From an uncultured Alphaproteobacteria bacterium (GTDB lineage Bacteria; Pseudomonadota; Alphaproteobacteria; HIMB59; GCA-002718135): 49,724 nucleotides of DNA. The position numbers and the translations under genes are program-made. This document shows positions 1-8,881 of the stretch, piece after piece. Position 1 is the first letter of the stretch; every line of letters begins with the position of its first letter. The stretch is from the NCBI GenBank assembly GCA_902538155.1, contig CACBDX010000005.1, positions 1-49,724 of the forward strand, read 5' to 3'. The notes under the pieces are model-generated. The model worked only from the letters and a program-made list of their open reading frames with translations. It was not told where the DNA came from and searched no databases.

Positions 1-463
1 CATCATAATTACCCTCATGAAATAGACACTGACCTATTATACTAAGAGAAACTAAGTCTTTATTATTTTTTTTAAGATAAAATATGCAAATTTTTTTTGC
101 TTCTTCAATTCTATTCAATTTGTATAGAACAAAAGATTTGTCTTTTTCTACATTTTCAATTGTCTTTATTTTTAGAATATTTTCAATTGTATTTAGTGCC
201 TCATAATAATTTGCTTCTACAATATCCATATTGTAAAGATTAATCATTGCTTTTAGATTTTTTTCAACTTTTATTAAATGATTATAATTAATTCTGGCTT
301 CTTTATTAAAGTTTAGATTTTGCTGAATAACTGCTAAGTTATAACGTAATAAATTATTATCTTTATTTTTTTTAAAAATTTTTTGAAGCTCTTTGTAACT
401 TTTTAATTTATCACCCTCTTCGAATCTTTTGAGAATAATATTAATTTGAGAAACTAAATTCAT
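1..463 (-). CDS. TPR-like hypothetical protein, partial (C-terminus beyond the window edge)
   Basis: Open reverse frame from ATG at 463 (MNLVSQINIILKRFEEGDKLKSYKELQKIFKKNKDNNLLRYNLAVIQQ...) to base 1; helical repeat-like; overlaps the 3' end of the upstream TPR gene by 23 nt. Not in the ORF track. Confidence 0.6.
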   Translation of the reverse strand, partial: MNLVSQINIILKRFEEGDKLKSYKELQKIFKKNKDNNLLRYNLAVIQQNLNFNKEARINYNHLIKVEKNLKAMINLYNMDIVEANYYEALNTIENILKIKTIENVEKDKSFVLYKLNRIEEAKKICIFYLKKNNKDLVSLSIIGQCLFHEGNYD

Positions 464-2246
464 TATTTTTTTCTACAATATTATTTATTTCCTTAATGGT
501 TTCACTTATTGAGCTTTCTATTCCTAAAACTTTTATATTTTTATACCATATTGATGATTCACTACTAGTATTCCAATAGAAATACGTTGATGATTTTTTT
601 GGACATATTAATATTGTAGGTATTCCAAGAGCTCCTGCAAAATGAGCAGTTGAGTTGCTAACTGTTATAAACAAATCTAAGTTTTTTAGCAAACCCATGC
701 AAGATTCAACATCATTGAATAAATCTAAATTATCAAATATTTTCAAATATTTATTCTTACTAGATAAATATTTTTTATCATTCTCAATATTTCCATATTG
801 TAAATTTATAATTAGTCTATCGCTGGTGAATAATGGTTCAAAATCTTTGATAGATAGTGATTTTAAACTTCCATAAATATTTATAACACTTTTCCATGAA
901 ATACCTATTTTTAGTTTTTCTTTGCAGTTAGATAGTTTTTTTTTGTACTCAGCAATAATATCATTTCTAGCTAATAGATAATTACTATCCTTAAAGTCAG
1001 TTTTTCTTTTTCTAAAAAATTGCATCATACTTCCAGCGTATATTACATTATCAAATTCAGATATCTTTGAATTGTTTGAATAGTATCCATCTTCAACAAA
1101 AATATCATTTTGAAACGATCGACTAAAAACTGATACCAATCTTTTATCAGCTTCAATTTTAATATTTTTAAAATTGTTAATCATATCTTTATATATAGAA
1201 CCAAATAAAATCTCTTCACCAATTCCTTGTTCTCTTAAAATTAGTAATTTATTTTCTGAATTTATTTTTAAATTGTCAAACAGATTATTTTTAACTAGTT
1301 CAAAATTATTTAATTTGACTCTATTTTTTTCAATCAATAATCTTGAGTCAAATAAATTCCAAGAACTTGAAAAATTATTTAATTTTAATTGTAAAGTACA
1401 ATAAGCATACATTAGCTTATAATCGTATGGATTAATTTTAATTGCCTTATCGTAGTAAATTTTAGCTTCTTTTTCTTTATTTTCTCTACAATAACATATT
1501 GCTATATTAGATAAAATTTCTTGATTATTTGGTTCTAAATACAATGCTTTATTGTAAATTTTTATAGCTTCTAAAACTTTATCTTGAAGACTTAAAACAT
1601 TGCCTAAATTTACTATTGTTTTAAAATTATCAGACTCAATCGCATGAGCATTTTTAAATACTGTATATGCTTCATCTAATTTCTCTAATTCAAGTAAACA
1701 AATGCCTAAATTATTATAACTATCAACATATTTACTATTTATCTTAATTGCTTGCTCAAAATAATTTTTTGCTTCATGAAATTTACTATTTTTAAAATAT
1801 ATCAACCCTTTAATATTATAGGCAAAGAAATCTTTCTCTTCTAATTTTGAAATATTGTCTATGTATTTTTTTGCTTTATCAAAATTATTTTTTAAAAAAT
1901 AGATATAAGCTTTATCACGAATTGCCTCATAATGATCTTTATCTATTCTAAGAATTAAATTAATATTTGCTAATGCTTCATCTAATAGGGATTTGGTTAA
2001 GAGTAATTTATAAATTTTAGATATACATACGATATTACTCTTATCAATTAACAAAATTTTTTTTAAAGAATTTATTGTCGTATCTAGATCACCCATTTTT
2101 TGAGCTATTTGTGATAGCACATTTAGAACATTAATATTTTTATAATATTTTGTTGATAGTTTTTTAATATCTTCGTAGGCAAGATTTTTATCTATGTTGT
2201 TAAATGTATTAACTATTTTTTTTAGTTTATTTTCTAAGTTAGACAT
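441..2246 (-). CDS. TPR-repeat protein with C-terminal glycosyltransferase (GT9/GT41-like) domain
   Basis: Multiple TPR-like repeats (YNNLGICLLELEKLDEAYTVFKNAHAIESDN; NIAICYCRENKEKEAKIYYDKAIKINP), then a C-terminus with NSTAHFAGALGIPTILICP. Confidence 0.75.
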   Translation of the reverse strand: MSNLENKLKKIVNTFNNIDKNLAYEDIKKLSTKYYKNINVLNVLSQIAQKMGDLDTTINSLKKILLIDKSNIVCISKIYKLLLTKSLLDEALANINLILRIDKDHYEAIRDKAYIYFLKNNFDKAKKYIDNISKLEEKDFFAYNIKGLIYFKNSKFHEAKNYFEQAIKINSKYVDSYNNLGICLLELEKLDEAYTVFKNAHAIESDNFKTIVNLGNVLSLQDKVLEAIKIYNKALYLEPNNQEILSNIAICYCRENKEKEAKIYYDKAIKINPYDYKLMYAYCTLQLKLNNFSSSWNLFDSRLLIEKNRVKLNNFELVKNNLFDNLKINSENKLLILREQGIGEEILFGSIYKDMINNFKNIKIEADKRLVSVFSRSFQNDIFVEDGYYSNNSKISEFDNVIYAGSMMQFFRKRKTDFKDSNYLLARNDIIAEYKKKLSNCKEKLKIGISWKSVINIYGSLKSLSIKDFEPLFTSDRLIINLQYGNIENDKKYLSSKNKYLKIFDNLDLFNDVESCMGLLKNLDLFITVSNSTAHFAGALGIPTILICPKKSSTYFYWNTSSESSIWYKNIKVLGIESSISETIKEINNIVEKNNEFSFSN

Positions 2247-2252
2247 AAAAAA

Positions 2253-2275
2253 ACCCAGTCTTTAAAAGACTGGGT
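2253..2275 (-). terminator. Rho-independent terminator for the BI-1 gene
   Basis: Inverted repeat ACCCAGTCTTT/AAAGACTGGGT, followed on the minus strand by a T tract. Confidence 0.75.
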
Positions 2276-2306
2276 ATAATAAAAAGATATTTGGGTTTTA
2301 AAAGAA

Positions 2307-3059
2307 TTATCTTCTTTGACCAAATAATTGTAGTAATAATATGAATAGATTAATGAAGTCCAAATACAGTTTTAATGCACCCATCAATGCTTTTTTTGAT
2401 CCTATTTCTTCACTATCACCACCGTAATACATATTTTTGATATTTTGAGTATCGTATGCTGTTAATCCTACAAATACTAGAACACCAATAACGGATATTG
2501 CAAATTGTAATGCTGTTGAACCAACAAAAATATTAACAACACTCGCAATAATAATACCAATGAGTCCCATAAATAAGAAACCGCCAAGTTTTGTTAAGTC
2601 TCTTTTTGTTGTATATCCATACAAGCTCATCGCACCGAATGTACCTGCAGTAATGAAAAATACTCTTGCTATAGAAGTTTGGGTAAATTCAATAAATACT
2701 GAAGCAAGAGATAGTCCCATAATACTTGCAAATAACCAAAATGTTATTTGAGCTGCGGATACTGACATCCTATTAATTCTAGCACTCAAATAAAAAACAA
2801 ATCCTAGCGGAGCTAGCATAACGATCCATTTTAGTGGAGATCCAAAAAGTATTGCACCCACTTGAGTTACACCCACGATTTGACCCATTTCATTAGTAAC
2901 TATGGATGCTTTACCAAAAAAGTAAGCAATAAATCCAGTAAGTAACAAGCCAATTGTCATGTAATTGTAGACTTTAAGCATATACGCTCTCAAGCCTTCA
3001 TCAATTGCCGCCTGATCTACTGATTTAGTATAAGATCGTTGATTAAAGTCTAAAGCCAT
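2307..3059 (-). CDS. Bax inhibitor-1/YccA family membrane protein (full-length copy)
   Basis: 250 aa, multi-TM; MALDFNQRSYTKSVDQAAIDEGLRAYMLKVYNYMTIGLLLTG typical of BI-1/YccA; AAAAGGAG RBS upstream. Confidence 0.9.
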   Translation of the reverse strand: MALDFNQRSYTKSVDQAAIDEGLRAYMLKVYNYMTIGLLLTGFIAYFFGKASIVTNEMGQIVGVTQVGAILFGSPLKWIVMLAPLGFVFYLSARINRMSVSAAQITFWLFASIMGLSLASVFIEFTQTSIARVFFITAGTFGAMSLYGYTTKRDLTKLGGFLFMGLIGIIIASVVNIFVGSTALQFAISVIGVLVFVGLTAYDTQNIKNMYYGGDSEEIGSKKALMGALKLYLDFINLFILLLQLFGQRR

Positions 3060-3847
3060 AATTTCTCCTTTTAATTATTACTAATATCGCTATAAATCCG
3101 ACAATTTCAAGGCATTTTGTAAAAATAGTATGAAGTATAGAAAACTAGGGACTACAGATTTAGAAGTAACGGATATTGCAAATTGTAATGCTGTTGAACC
3201 AACAAAAATATTAACAACACTCGCAATAATAATACCAATGAGTCCCATAAATAAGAAACCGCCAAGTTTTGTTAAGTCTCTTTTTGTTGTATATCCATAC
3301 AAGCTCATCGCACCGAATGTACCTGCAGTAATGAAAAATACTCTTGCTATAGAAGTTTGGGTAAATTCAATAAATACTGAAGCAAGAGATAGTCCCATAA
3401 TACTTGCAAATAACCAAAATGTTATTTGAGCTGCGGATACTGACATCCTATTAATTCTAGCACTCAAATAAAAAACAAATCCTAGCGGAGCTAGCATAAC
3501 GATCCATTTTAGTGGAGATCCAAAAAGTATTGCACCCACTTGAGTTACACCCACGATTTGACCCATTTCATTAGTAACTATGGATGCTTTACCAAAAAAG
3601 TAAGCAATAAATCCAGTAAGTAACAAGCCAATTGTCATGTAATTGTAGACTTTAAGCATATACGCTCTCAAGCCTTCATCAATTGCCGCCTGATCTACTG
3701 ATTTAGTATAAGATCGTTGATTAAAGTCTAAAGCCATAATTTCTCCTTTTAATTATTACTAATATCGCTATAAATCCGACAATTTCAAGGCATTTTGTAA
3801 AAATAGTATGAAGTATAGAAAACTAGGGACTACAGATTTAGAAGTAA
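2492..3847. repeat. Direct tandem duplication, two 678-bp copies (2492-3169 and 3170-3847)
   Basis: Read side by side the copies look identical; the junctions share the microhomology TAA (2489-2491, 3167-3169, 3845-3847). Confidence 0.95.
3090..3737 (-). pseudogene. 3'-truncated duplicate of the BI-1 gene with a novel 25-aa tail read from antisense AKR sequence
   Basis: Identical to 2307..3059 through ...STALQFAISV, then diverges (TSKSVVPSFLYFILFLQNALKLSDL) at the duplication junction. Confidence 0.85.
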
Positions 3848-4857
3848 GCGTTATTTGTTTAGGGACAATGACCTGGGGAGAACAAAATAACCAAGAAGAC
3901 GGTTTTAAACAAATGGATTATGCATTTGAAAGAGGTGTCAATTTTTTTGATACTGCTGAGGTTTACTCTATACCAACTAGAGCGGAAACTTATGGTAAAA
4001 CAGAAGAAATAATTGGTAATTGGTTTTCTCAAAACAATAGACGAAAAGATGTAATTTTAGCAACAAAAATTTGTGCAAAAAGTGAAGGGAATAGTTGGAT
4101 TAGAGATGGGGGACCAAATCTAATTTTTGATAAAAAAAATATTAATGAAGCTGTTGACGGCAGTCTTAAAAGATTAAAAACTGATTATATCGATTTATAT
4201 CAACTTCATGCACCAGAGAGAAAAGTACCAAAGTTTGGAAAACTAGATTTTGAATATGATCCTGAAGATTCATGGGTTGAGTTAGAAGAAGTGTTATCTT
4301 GTCTCCAAGATTTAATTAAGCAAGGAAAAGTAAGACACATAGGTGTCTCTAATGAAACACCTTGGGGTGTGATGAAATATATGAAATTATCTGAAGAAAA
4401 AAATCTTCCCAGGATGATGTCTATTCAAAATGTTTATAGTTTAGTAAATAGAATTTTTGATATCCATAACTCTGAAGTATCAATAAGAGAGAATTGTGGT
4501 TTACTCGCTTACTCACCATTAGCAGGTGGAAGATTAAGTGGAAAATATATTGGCGGTAAAAATCCACCTAATACAAGATTTACATTATGGGCTAATCGCT
4601 TTGATAGACACAATACAATGAGAGGAGAAAATGCTATCGAAAAATATGTTAATCTTGCTAATAAGTATGGCATAGCACCATCTACATTTGCTAACGCTTT
4701 TGTAAATGATCGTCCATTTGTTACAAGCAATATAATTGGTGCTACGACCATGAACCAGCTTAAAGAAAATATAGATAGTATTGATGTCACATTATCAAAT
4801 GATATCTTAAAAGAAATTGAAGATATTCATCTTTATGATCCAAATCCTTGTGTGTAA
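3808..4857 (+). CDS. Aldo/keto reductase (Tas-like)
   Basis: MKYRKLGTTDLEVSVICLGTMTWGEQN...FFDTAEVY...DYIDLYQLH, AKR signatures. Confidence 0.9.
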   Translation: MKYRKLGTTDLEVSVICLGTMTWGEQNNQEDGFKQMDYAFERGVNFFDTAEVYSIPTRAETYGKTEEIIGNWFSQNNRRKDVILATKICAKSEGNSWIRDGGPNLIFDKKNINEAVDGSLKRLKTDYIDLYQLHAPERKVPKFGKLDFEYDPEDSWVELEEVLSCLQDLIKQGKVRHIGVSNETPWGVMKYMKLSEEKNLPRMMSIQNVYSLVNRIFDIHNSEVSIRENCGLLAYSPLAGGRLSGKYIGGKNPPNTRFTLWANRFDRHNTMRGENAIEKYVNLANKYGIAPSTFANAFVNDRPFVTSNIIGATTMNQLKENIDSIDVTLSNDILKEIEDIHLYDPNPCV

Positions 4858-4875
4858 TAATTATGTATACAAAAA

Positions 4876-5928
4876 ATGAAATATAGAAAATTAGGTAATA
4901 CAGATATTGATGTAAGTGTCATTTGTTTAGGCACAATGACTTTTGGTGAGCAAAATAGTCAACAAGAAGGTTTTGATCAAATGGATTATGCAGTTGAAAG
5001 AGGTGTCAATTTTTTTGACACAGCTGAGCTATACGCTGTCATGCCGAGAAAAGAAACTTATGGCAAAACAGAAGAAATAGTTGGCAATTGGTTTCATGAA
5101 AAAAAAAATAGAGACAAAATTATTTTAGCTTCAAAAATAGCTTCAAAATCAGATGGCCTTGAGTGGATTAGAGAAGGATCAAAAAGTTTAGGTTTTGATA
5201 AAAAAAATATGAATGCCGCAATAGATGAGAGCCTTAAAAGATTAAAGACTGATTATATTGATCTATATCAATTACACTGGCCTGAAAGAAAGGTTCCAAA
5301 ATTTGGAATTTTAGATTTTGAATATGATGCTAGTGATAATGATTGGACTACCGTTGAAGAAGTTTTATATAATTTAGACCAACTTGTTAAAGCAGGAAAA
5401 ATTAGATATGCCGGTTTATCTAATGAAACACCTTGGGGTGTGATGAAATACCTTCAAATTTCAAAAGAAAAAAATCTTCCACGCATGATGTCAATACAGA
5501 ATGTTTATAGTTTAGTTAACCGAGTATTTGATATCCATAACTCTGAAGTATCAATAAGAGAGAATTGTGGTTTACTCGCTTACTCACCATTAGCAGGTGG
5601 AAGATTAAGTGGAAAATATATTGGGGGAAAAAATCCCAAAAAAGCAAGGTATACTCTTTGGCCAAGACGATTTTCTAGACACCATACTGAAAGAGGAGAA
5701 AGAGCAATAGAAAAATATTTTGAACTTGCTCAAAAATACGAAATAGCACCATCTACATTTGCTAACGCTTTTGTAAATGATCGTCCATTTGTTACAAGCA
5801 ATATAATTGGTGCTACGACCATGAACCAGCTTAAAGAAAATATAGATAGTATTGATGTCACATTATCAAATGATATCTTAAAAGAAATTGAAGATATTCA
5901 TCTTTATGATCCAAATCCTTGTGTTTAG
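4876..5928 (+). CDS. Aldo/keto reductase (Tas-like), tandem paralogue
   Basis: MKYRKLGNTDIDVSVICLGTMTFGEQN...; same length and domain as the upstream gene, with blocks of identical DNA. Confidence 0.9.
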   Translation: MKYRKLGNTDIDVSVICLGTMTFGEQNSQQEGFDQMDYAVERGVNFFDTAELYAVMPRKETYGKTEEIVGNWFHEKKNRDKIILASKIASKSDGLEWIREGSKSLGFDKKNMNAAIDESLKRLKTDYIDLYQLHWPERKVPKFGILDFEYDASDNDWTTVEEVLYNLDQLVKAGKIRYAGLSNETPWGVMKYLQISKEKNLPRMMSIQNVYSLVNRVFDIHNSEVSIRENCGLLAYSPLAGGRLSGKYIGGKNPKKARYTLWPRRFSRHHTERGERAIEKYFELAQKYEIAPSTFANAFVNDRPFVTSNIIGATTMNQLKENIDSIDVTLSNDILKEIEDIHLYDPNPCV

Positions 5929-5932
5929 TTTT

Positions 5933-6808
5933 TTATATTTTAATTTTACCTAGTAGCTTACGAACGTTTTTAACAAAGCTTCTATCCCATAAGTAAACAT
6001 TTAATAACGAATAATATAATTGATAAATTGGCTCATATTCTAAATAATTTTTATCAATATTTATATAATCATTGTATCTATCTAAAAAATTTTTATCAAT
6101 AAAACGTGGATCAAACCATCTCAAGTAAGACACTTCTAATTCATTATGACCAAAAAAAGATCCTGGATCAATAAATCCTGAAAATTTTTTATTTTTAAAA
6201 AGTATATTTCCTTCCCATAAGTCACCATGTAATAAAGATGGTTTTGGATTATTGGGAATAAAATTATTCAGATTTTTTAACAATAAATCAATTTTAGTAT
6301 TAATAACACTATCCATTGGTTGTTTTTTATTAATTAAATTAAATATGAAATATAATCTTTTATCTCTGTAGAACTCTATCCAATTTTTTGAATAAGAATT
6401 TATTTGTCTTAATCCACCAATTTGAGTATCAAAATCAAAACCATAATTTATGTTATTTTTAGAGTGAAGAGAAATTATTGCCTCTAATAAATCATCATTA
6501 ATTTTATTTGGTTGATTATTATTATTGTCAATAAATGACATTATAACGAGATAATCATTGTAACTAATAATTCTTGGGAAAAAATTGAAATTATTATTAT
6601 TATAATAAATAAGGTTATCAATTTCAGATTTTATTGCATTAAATTCATATTTTTTTTTATAGTAGTACTTAACAATAAATTTTTTATTATCTTCATTAAC
6701 AATTTTTAAGCAATTAATGCCAAAAGAGTCTGATAATAACTTGCTATCTATAATTTTTTTATTATCTAAAAGTTTTTCAATTTCTATAATGATACTTTTT
6801 TCAATCAT
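5933..6808 (-). CDS. Fructosamine kinase family protein
   Basis: LLHGDLWEGNILF...GFIDPGSFFGHNELEVSYLRWF, fructosamine kinase/APH-like motifs. Confidence 0.8.
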   Translation of the reverse strand: MIEKSIIIEIEKLLDNKKIIDSKLLSDSFGINCLKIVNEDNKKFIVKYYYKKKYEFNAIKSEIDNLIYYNNNNFNFFPRIISYNDYLVIMSFIDNNNNQPNKINDDLLEAIISLHSKNNINYGFDFDTQIGGLRQINSYSKNWIEFYRDKRLYFIFNLINKKQPMDSVINTKIDLLLKNLNNFIPNNPKPSLLHGDLWEGNILFKNKKFSGFIDPGSFFGHNELEVSYLRWFDPRFIDKNFLDRYNDYINIDKNYLEYEPIYQLYYSLLNVYLWDRSFVKNVRKLLGKIKI

Positions 6809-6813
6809 ACAAA

Positions 6814-7245
6814 ATGTCCAAAAAAATTAATTTTCAGTTTCTGATTTCATATTTCGGATTAATACCATATGTTTTAACTTTTTTAGATAAATACTATTTT
6901 TTAGTAGTTGAGGAAGAAGACCTACTTAATTTTGTTACTTACTATAGTCTAATTATAATTGTTTTTATTGGATCAATAAACTGGAATTTAAAAAATAATC
7001 CGCCCACTCATATAGTAATATACGGTTTTTTGCCTAGCTTATTTGCTGTTATAATTATTATATTAAGCCTTCTTAACATTAATATTTTAATAATTTTTAT
7101 TTTAATAATTTTACTTTTGTTAACTCAGTTATTTTTTGACTATATTATATTATTTGCAAACGAAACAAATAAACAGGCATTTTACTATCTCAGGCTACCT
7201 TTAACGATTTTGATTATCCTATTTTTACTTCTTATTTCATTGTAA
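6814..7245 (+). CDS. DUF3429-like integral membrane protein
   Basis: 143 aa, highly hydrophobic, multiple predicted TMs, SINWNLKNNP. Confidence 0.6.
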   Translation: MSKKINFQFLISYFGLIPYVLTFLDKYYFLVVEEEDLLNFVTYYSLIIIVFIGSINWNLKNNPPTHIVIYGFLPSLFAVIIIILSLLNINILIIFILIILLLLTQLFFDYIILFANETNKQAFYYLRLPLTILIILFLLLISL

Positions 7246-8227
7246 GGCTGATACAACCAATATTTCTACCTGCATGATTTTTTAACTCAAACTTTTCTTT
7301 TTTTTCCAAATTTTTTAATTCTACTTTACTCATAACTTTAAATTTTTTAAAAATATTTAGTATAGCAATTGGAATAGCTCTTTCATTTCCGTCTGTAATT
7401 TTAATTACCCCACTAATCTCGTTTTGGAAATCAACAAATAAAAAAACACCTTCAGCCCCACTTTTACAAAATACTCTTCCTTTTGAAGCTTTTATTATTT
7501 TTGTATCAAAACTCACAGTTCCTCCAATAAATTCGGGATTTTCTAAAATTGAATTAACTAAAGTTCTTACTTGATCACTATAATCATAATTATTTTTATA
7601 ACTTTTAATCAAATTATTTAATGCTTTTGATATAGATTTAATTTTGAATGAGTATTGTGGCGCACTACAACCATCTAGTGAGAAATTTTTCTTTGACAAT
7701 TTGCTTTCTGTAAATTTATTAAAAATTTTTCTAATATTTTTTTGATGCACGTGATTATAATCAAGATAGTTTGTAATGCTCTGATTATTGACCAAACAGC
7801 TTGTTAACATCCCTAAGTGTTTACCTGCACAATTGTTATGTAGTTCGTTAAATTTTTTTCTAGAATATATTATTTTTTCAGATGCGCTTTTATCTAATGG
7901 TGCATGAATACCACATTGTAAATTTTTTGTTTTTAAGTTTATTTTTGAAATCCATTTTTTTAACTCTTTTATATGAAATTTTTCTCCTTTGTGAGAAGCA
8001 CAAGCTAAAGCTATATGTTTATTATTTAATTTATAATTTTTGATTGCATTAGACATTGCAAAAGGAATTGCTTGAAATATTTTGATTGATGATCGAGGGA
8101 AAAAATATTCATTATCATTATTTGTAGATAATAAAACTTTACCATCAACAGTTGTTACTAAAGCCTTAACTTGATGGGTGCTTTCAACTTTTTTACCTCT
8201 AACAAAATCTACGTGAATCTTAGACAC
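7232..8227 (-). CDS. Asparaginase (type II, rhizobial-like family)
   Basis: FFPRSSIKIFQAIPF...ALACASHKGEKFH...CGIHAPLDK...HNNCAGKHLGML. Confidence 0.85.
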   Translation of the reverse strand: MSKIHVDFVRGKKVESTHQVKALVTTVDGKVLLSTNNDNEYFFPRSSIKIFQAIPFAMSNAIKNYKLNNKHIALACASHKGEKFHIKELKKWISKINLKTKNLQCGIHAPLDKSASEKIIYSRKKFNELHNNCAGKHLGMLTSCLVNNQSITNYLDYNHVHQKNIRKIFNKFTESKLSKKNFSLDGCSAPQYSFKIKSISKALNNLIKSYKNNYDYSDQVRTLVNSILENPEFIGGTVSFDTKIIKASKGRVFCKSGAEGVFLFVDFQNEISGVIKITDGNERAIPIAILNIFKKFKVMSKVELKNLEKKEKFELKNHAGRNIGCISLTMK

Positions 8228-8251
8228 GTATAAAGTTATACAATAATGAGT

Positions 8252-8881
8252 TTATTTTTGCTTAAAAAAAGATTTGATAAATGTAAATAAGTTTAAGAAA
8301 GATCCAAACTTACCAAAGAATATTACATCTTTTTCGGTAATACTCATGCATACACAGCCTGTGTCTTTTGATGCTATCGGCGTATGTTTTATTTTTTGGT
8401 CATTTATCTGAATATCACCTCTAGAGTACTTACCATATTCATCGCAGAAACTACCTTCTAAGACTAATATATACTCTTTTCCACCATGTGAGTGCAGTGG
8501 CACAGATACTCCAGGGTCCATTTTTATTAATTTCAATTCGTCTTTATCATCGATAGATGCGGTATACTCTTTGAAACCTTTATAAACTTGTTTCCAATTT
8601 AAATTATTTAGGTTGCCAAAAAAGCTAGTTACTGGATCTTTAAGATTTGAATCAGATTTAATATTTTTATTATTCATGCAGTCTGTATATTTCAGATTTT
8701 TAGGATGAATATTTTCGTTATCCATTAAGTTTTCACCCAACATATTTTCAAATATATTACCAATTTTAGAGGCATCTGAGTTTAATTCTAAATATGTTGA
8801 AGCAAATAGGGACTTTGCTGGACCTAATATTCCAGAAGCAAAATCGAATATTAGCTGATTTTTTACTACTGTTCCGTTCAT
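8252..8881 (-). CDS. ChrR-like cupin anti-sigma factor (degenerate N-terminal zinc site)
   Basis: ATGA overlap with the ECF sigma gene; C-terminal cupin VPLHSHGGKEYILVLEGSFCDEYG...KHTP; N-terminus resembles the ChrR anti-sigma domain but lacks HxxxCxxC. Confidence 0.75.
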   Translation of the reverse strand: MNGTVVKNQLIFDFASGILGPAKSLFASTYLELNSDASKIGNIFENMLGENLMDNENIHPKNLKYTDCMNNKNIKSDSNLKDPVTSFFGNLNNLNWKQVYKGFKEYTASIDDKDELKLIKMDPGVSVPLHSHGGKEYILVLEGSFCDEYGKYSRGDIQINDQKIKHTPIASKDTGCVCMSITEKDVIFFGKFGSFLNLFTFIKSFFKQK

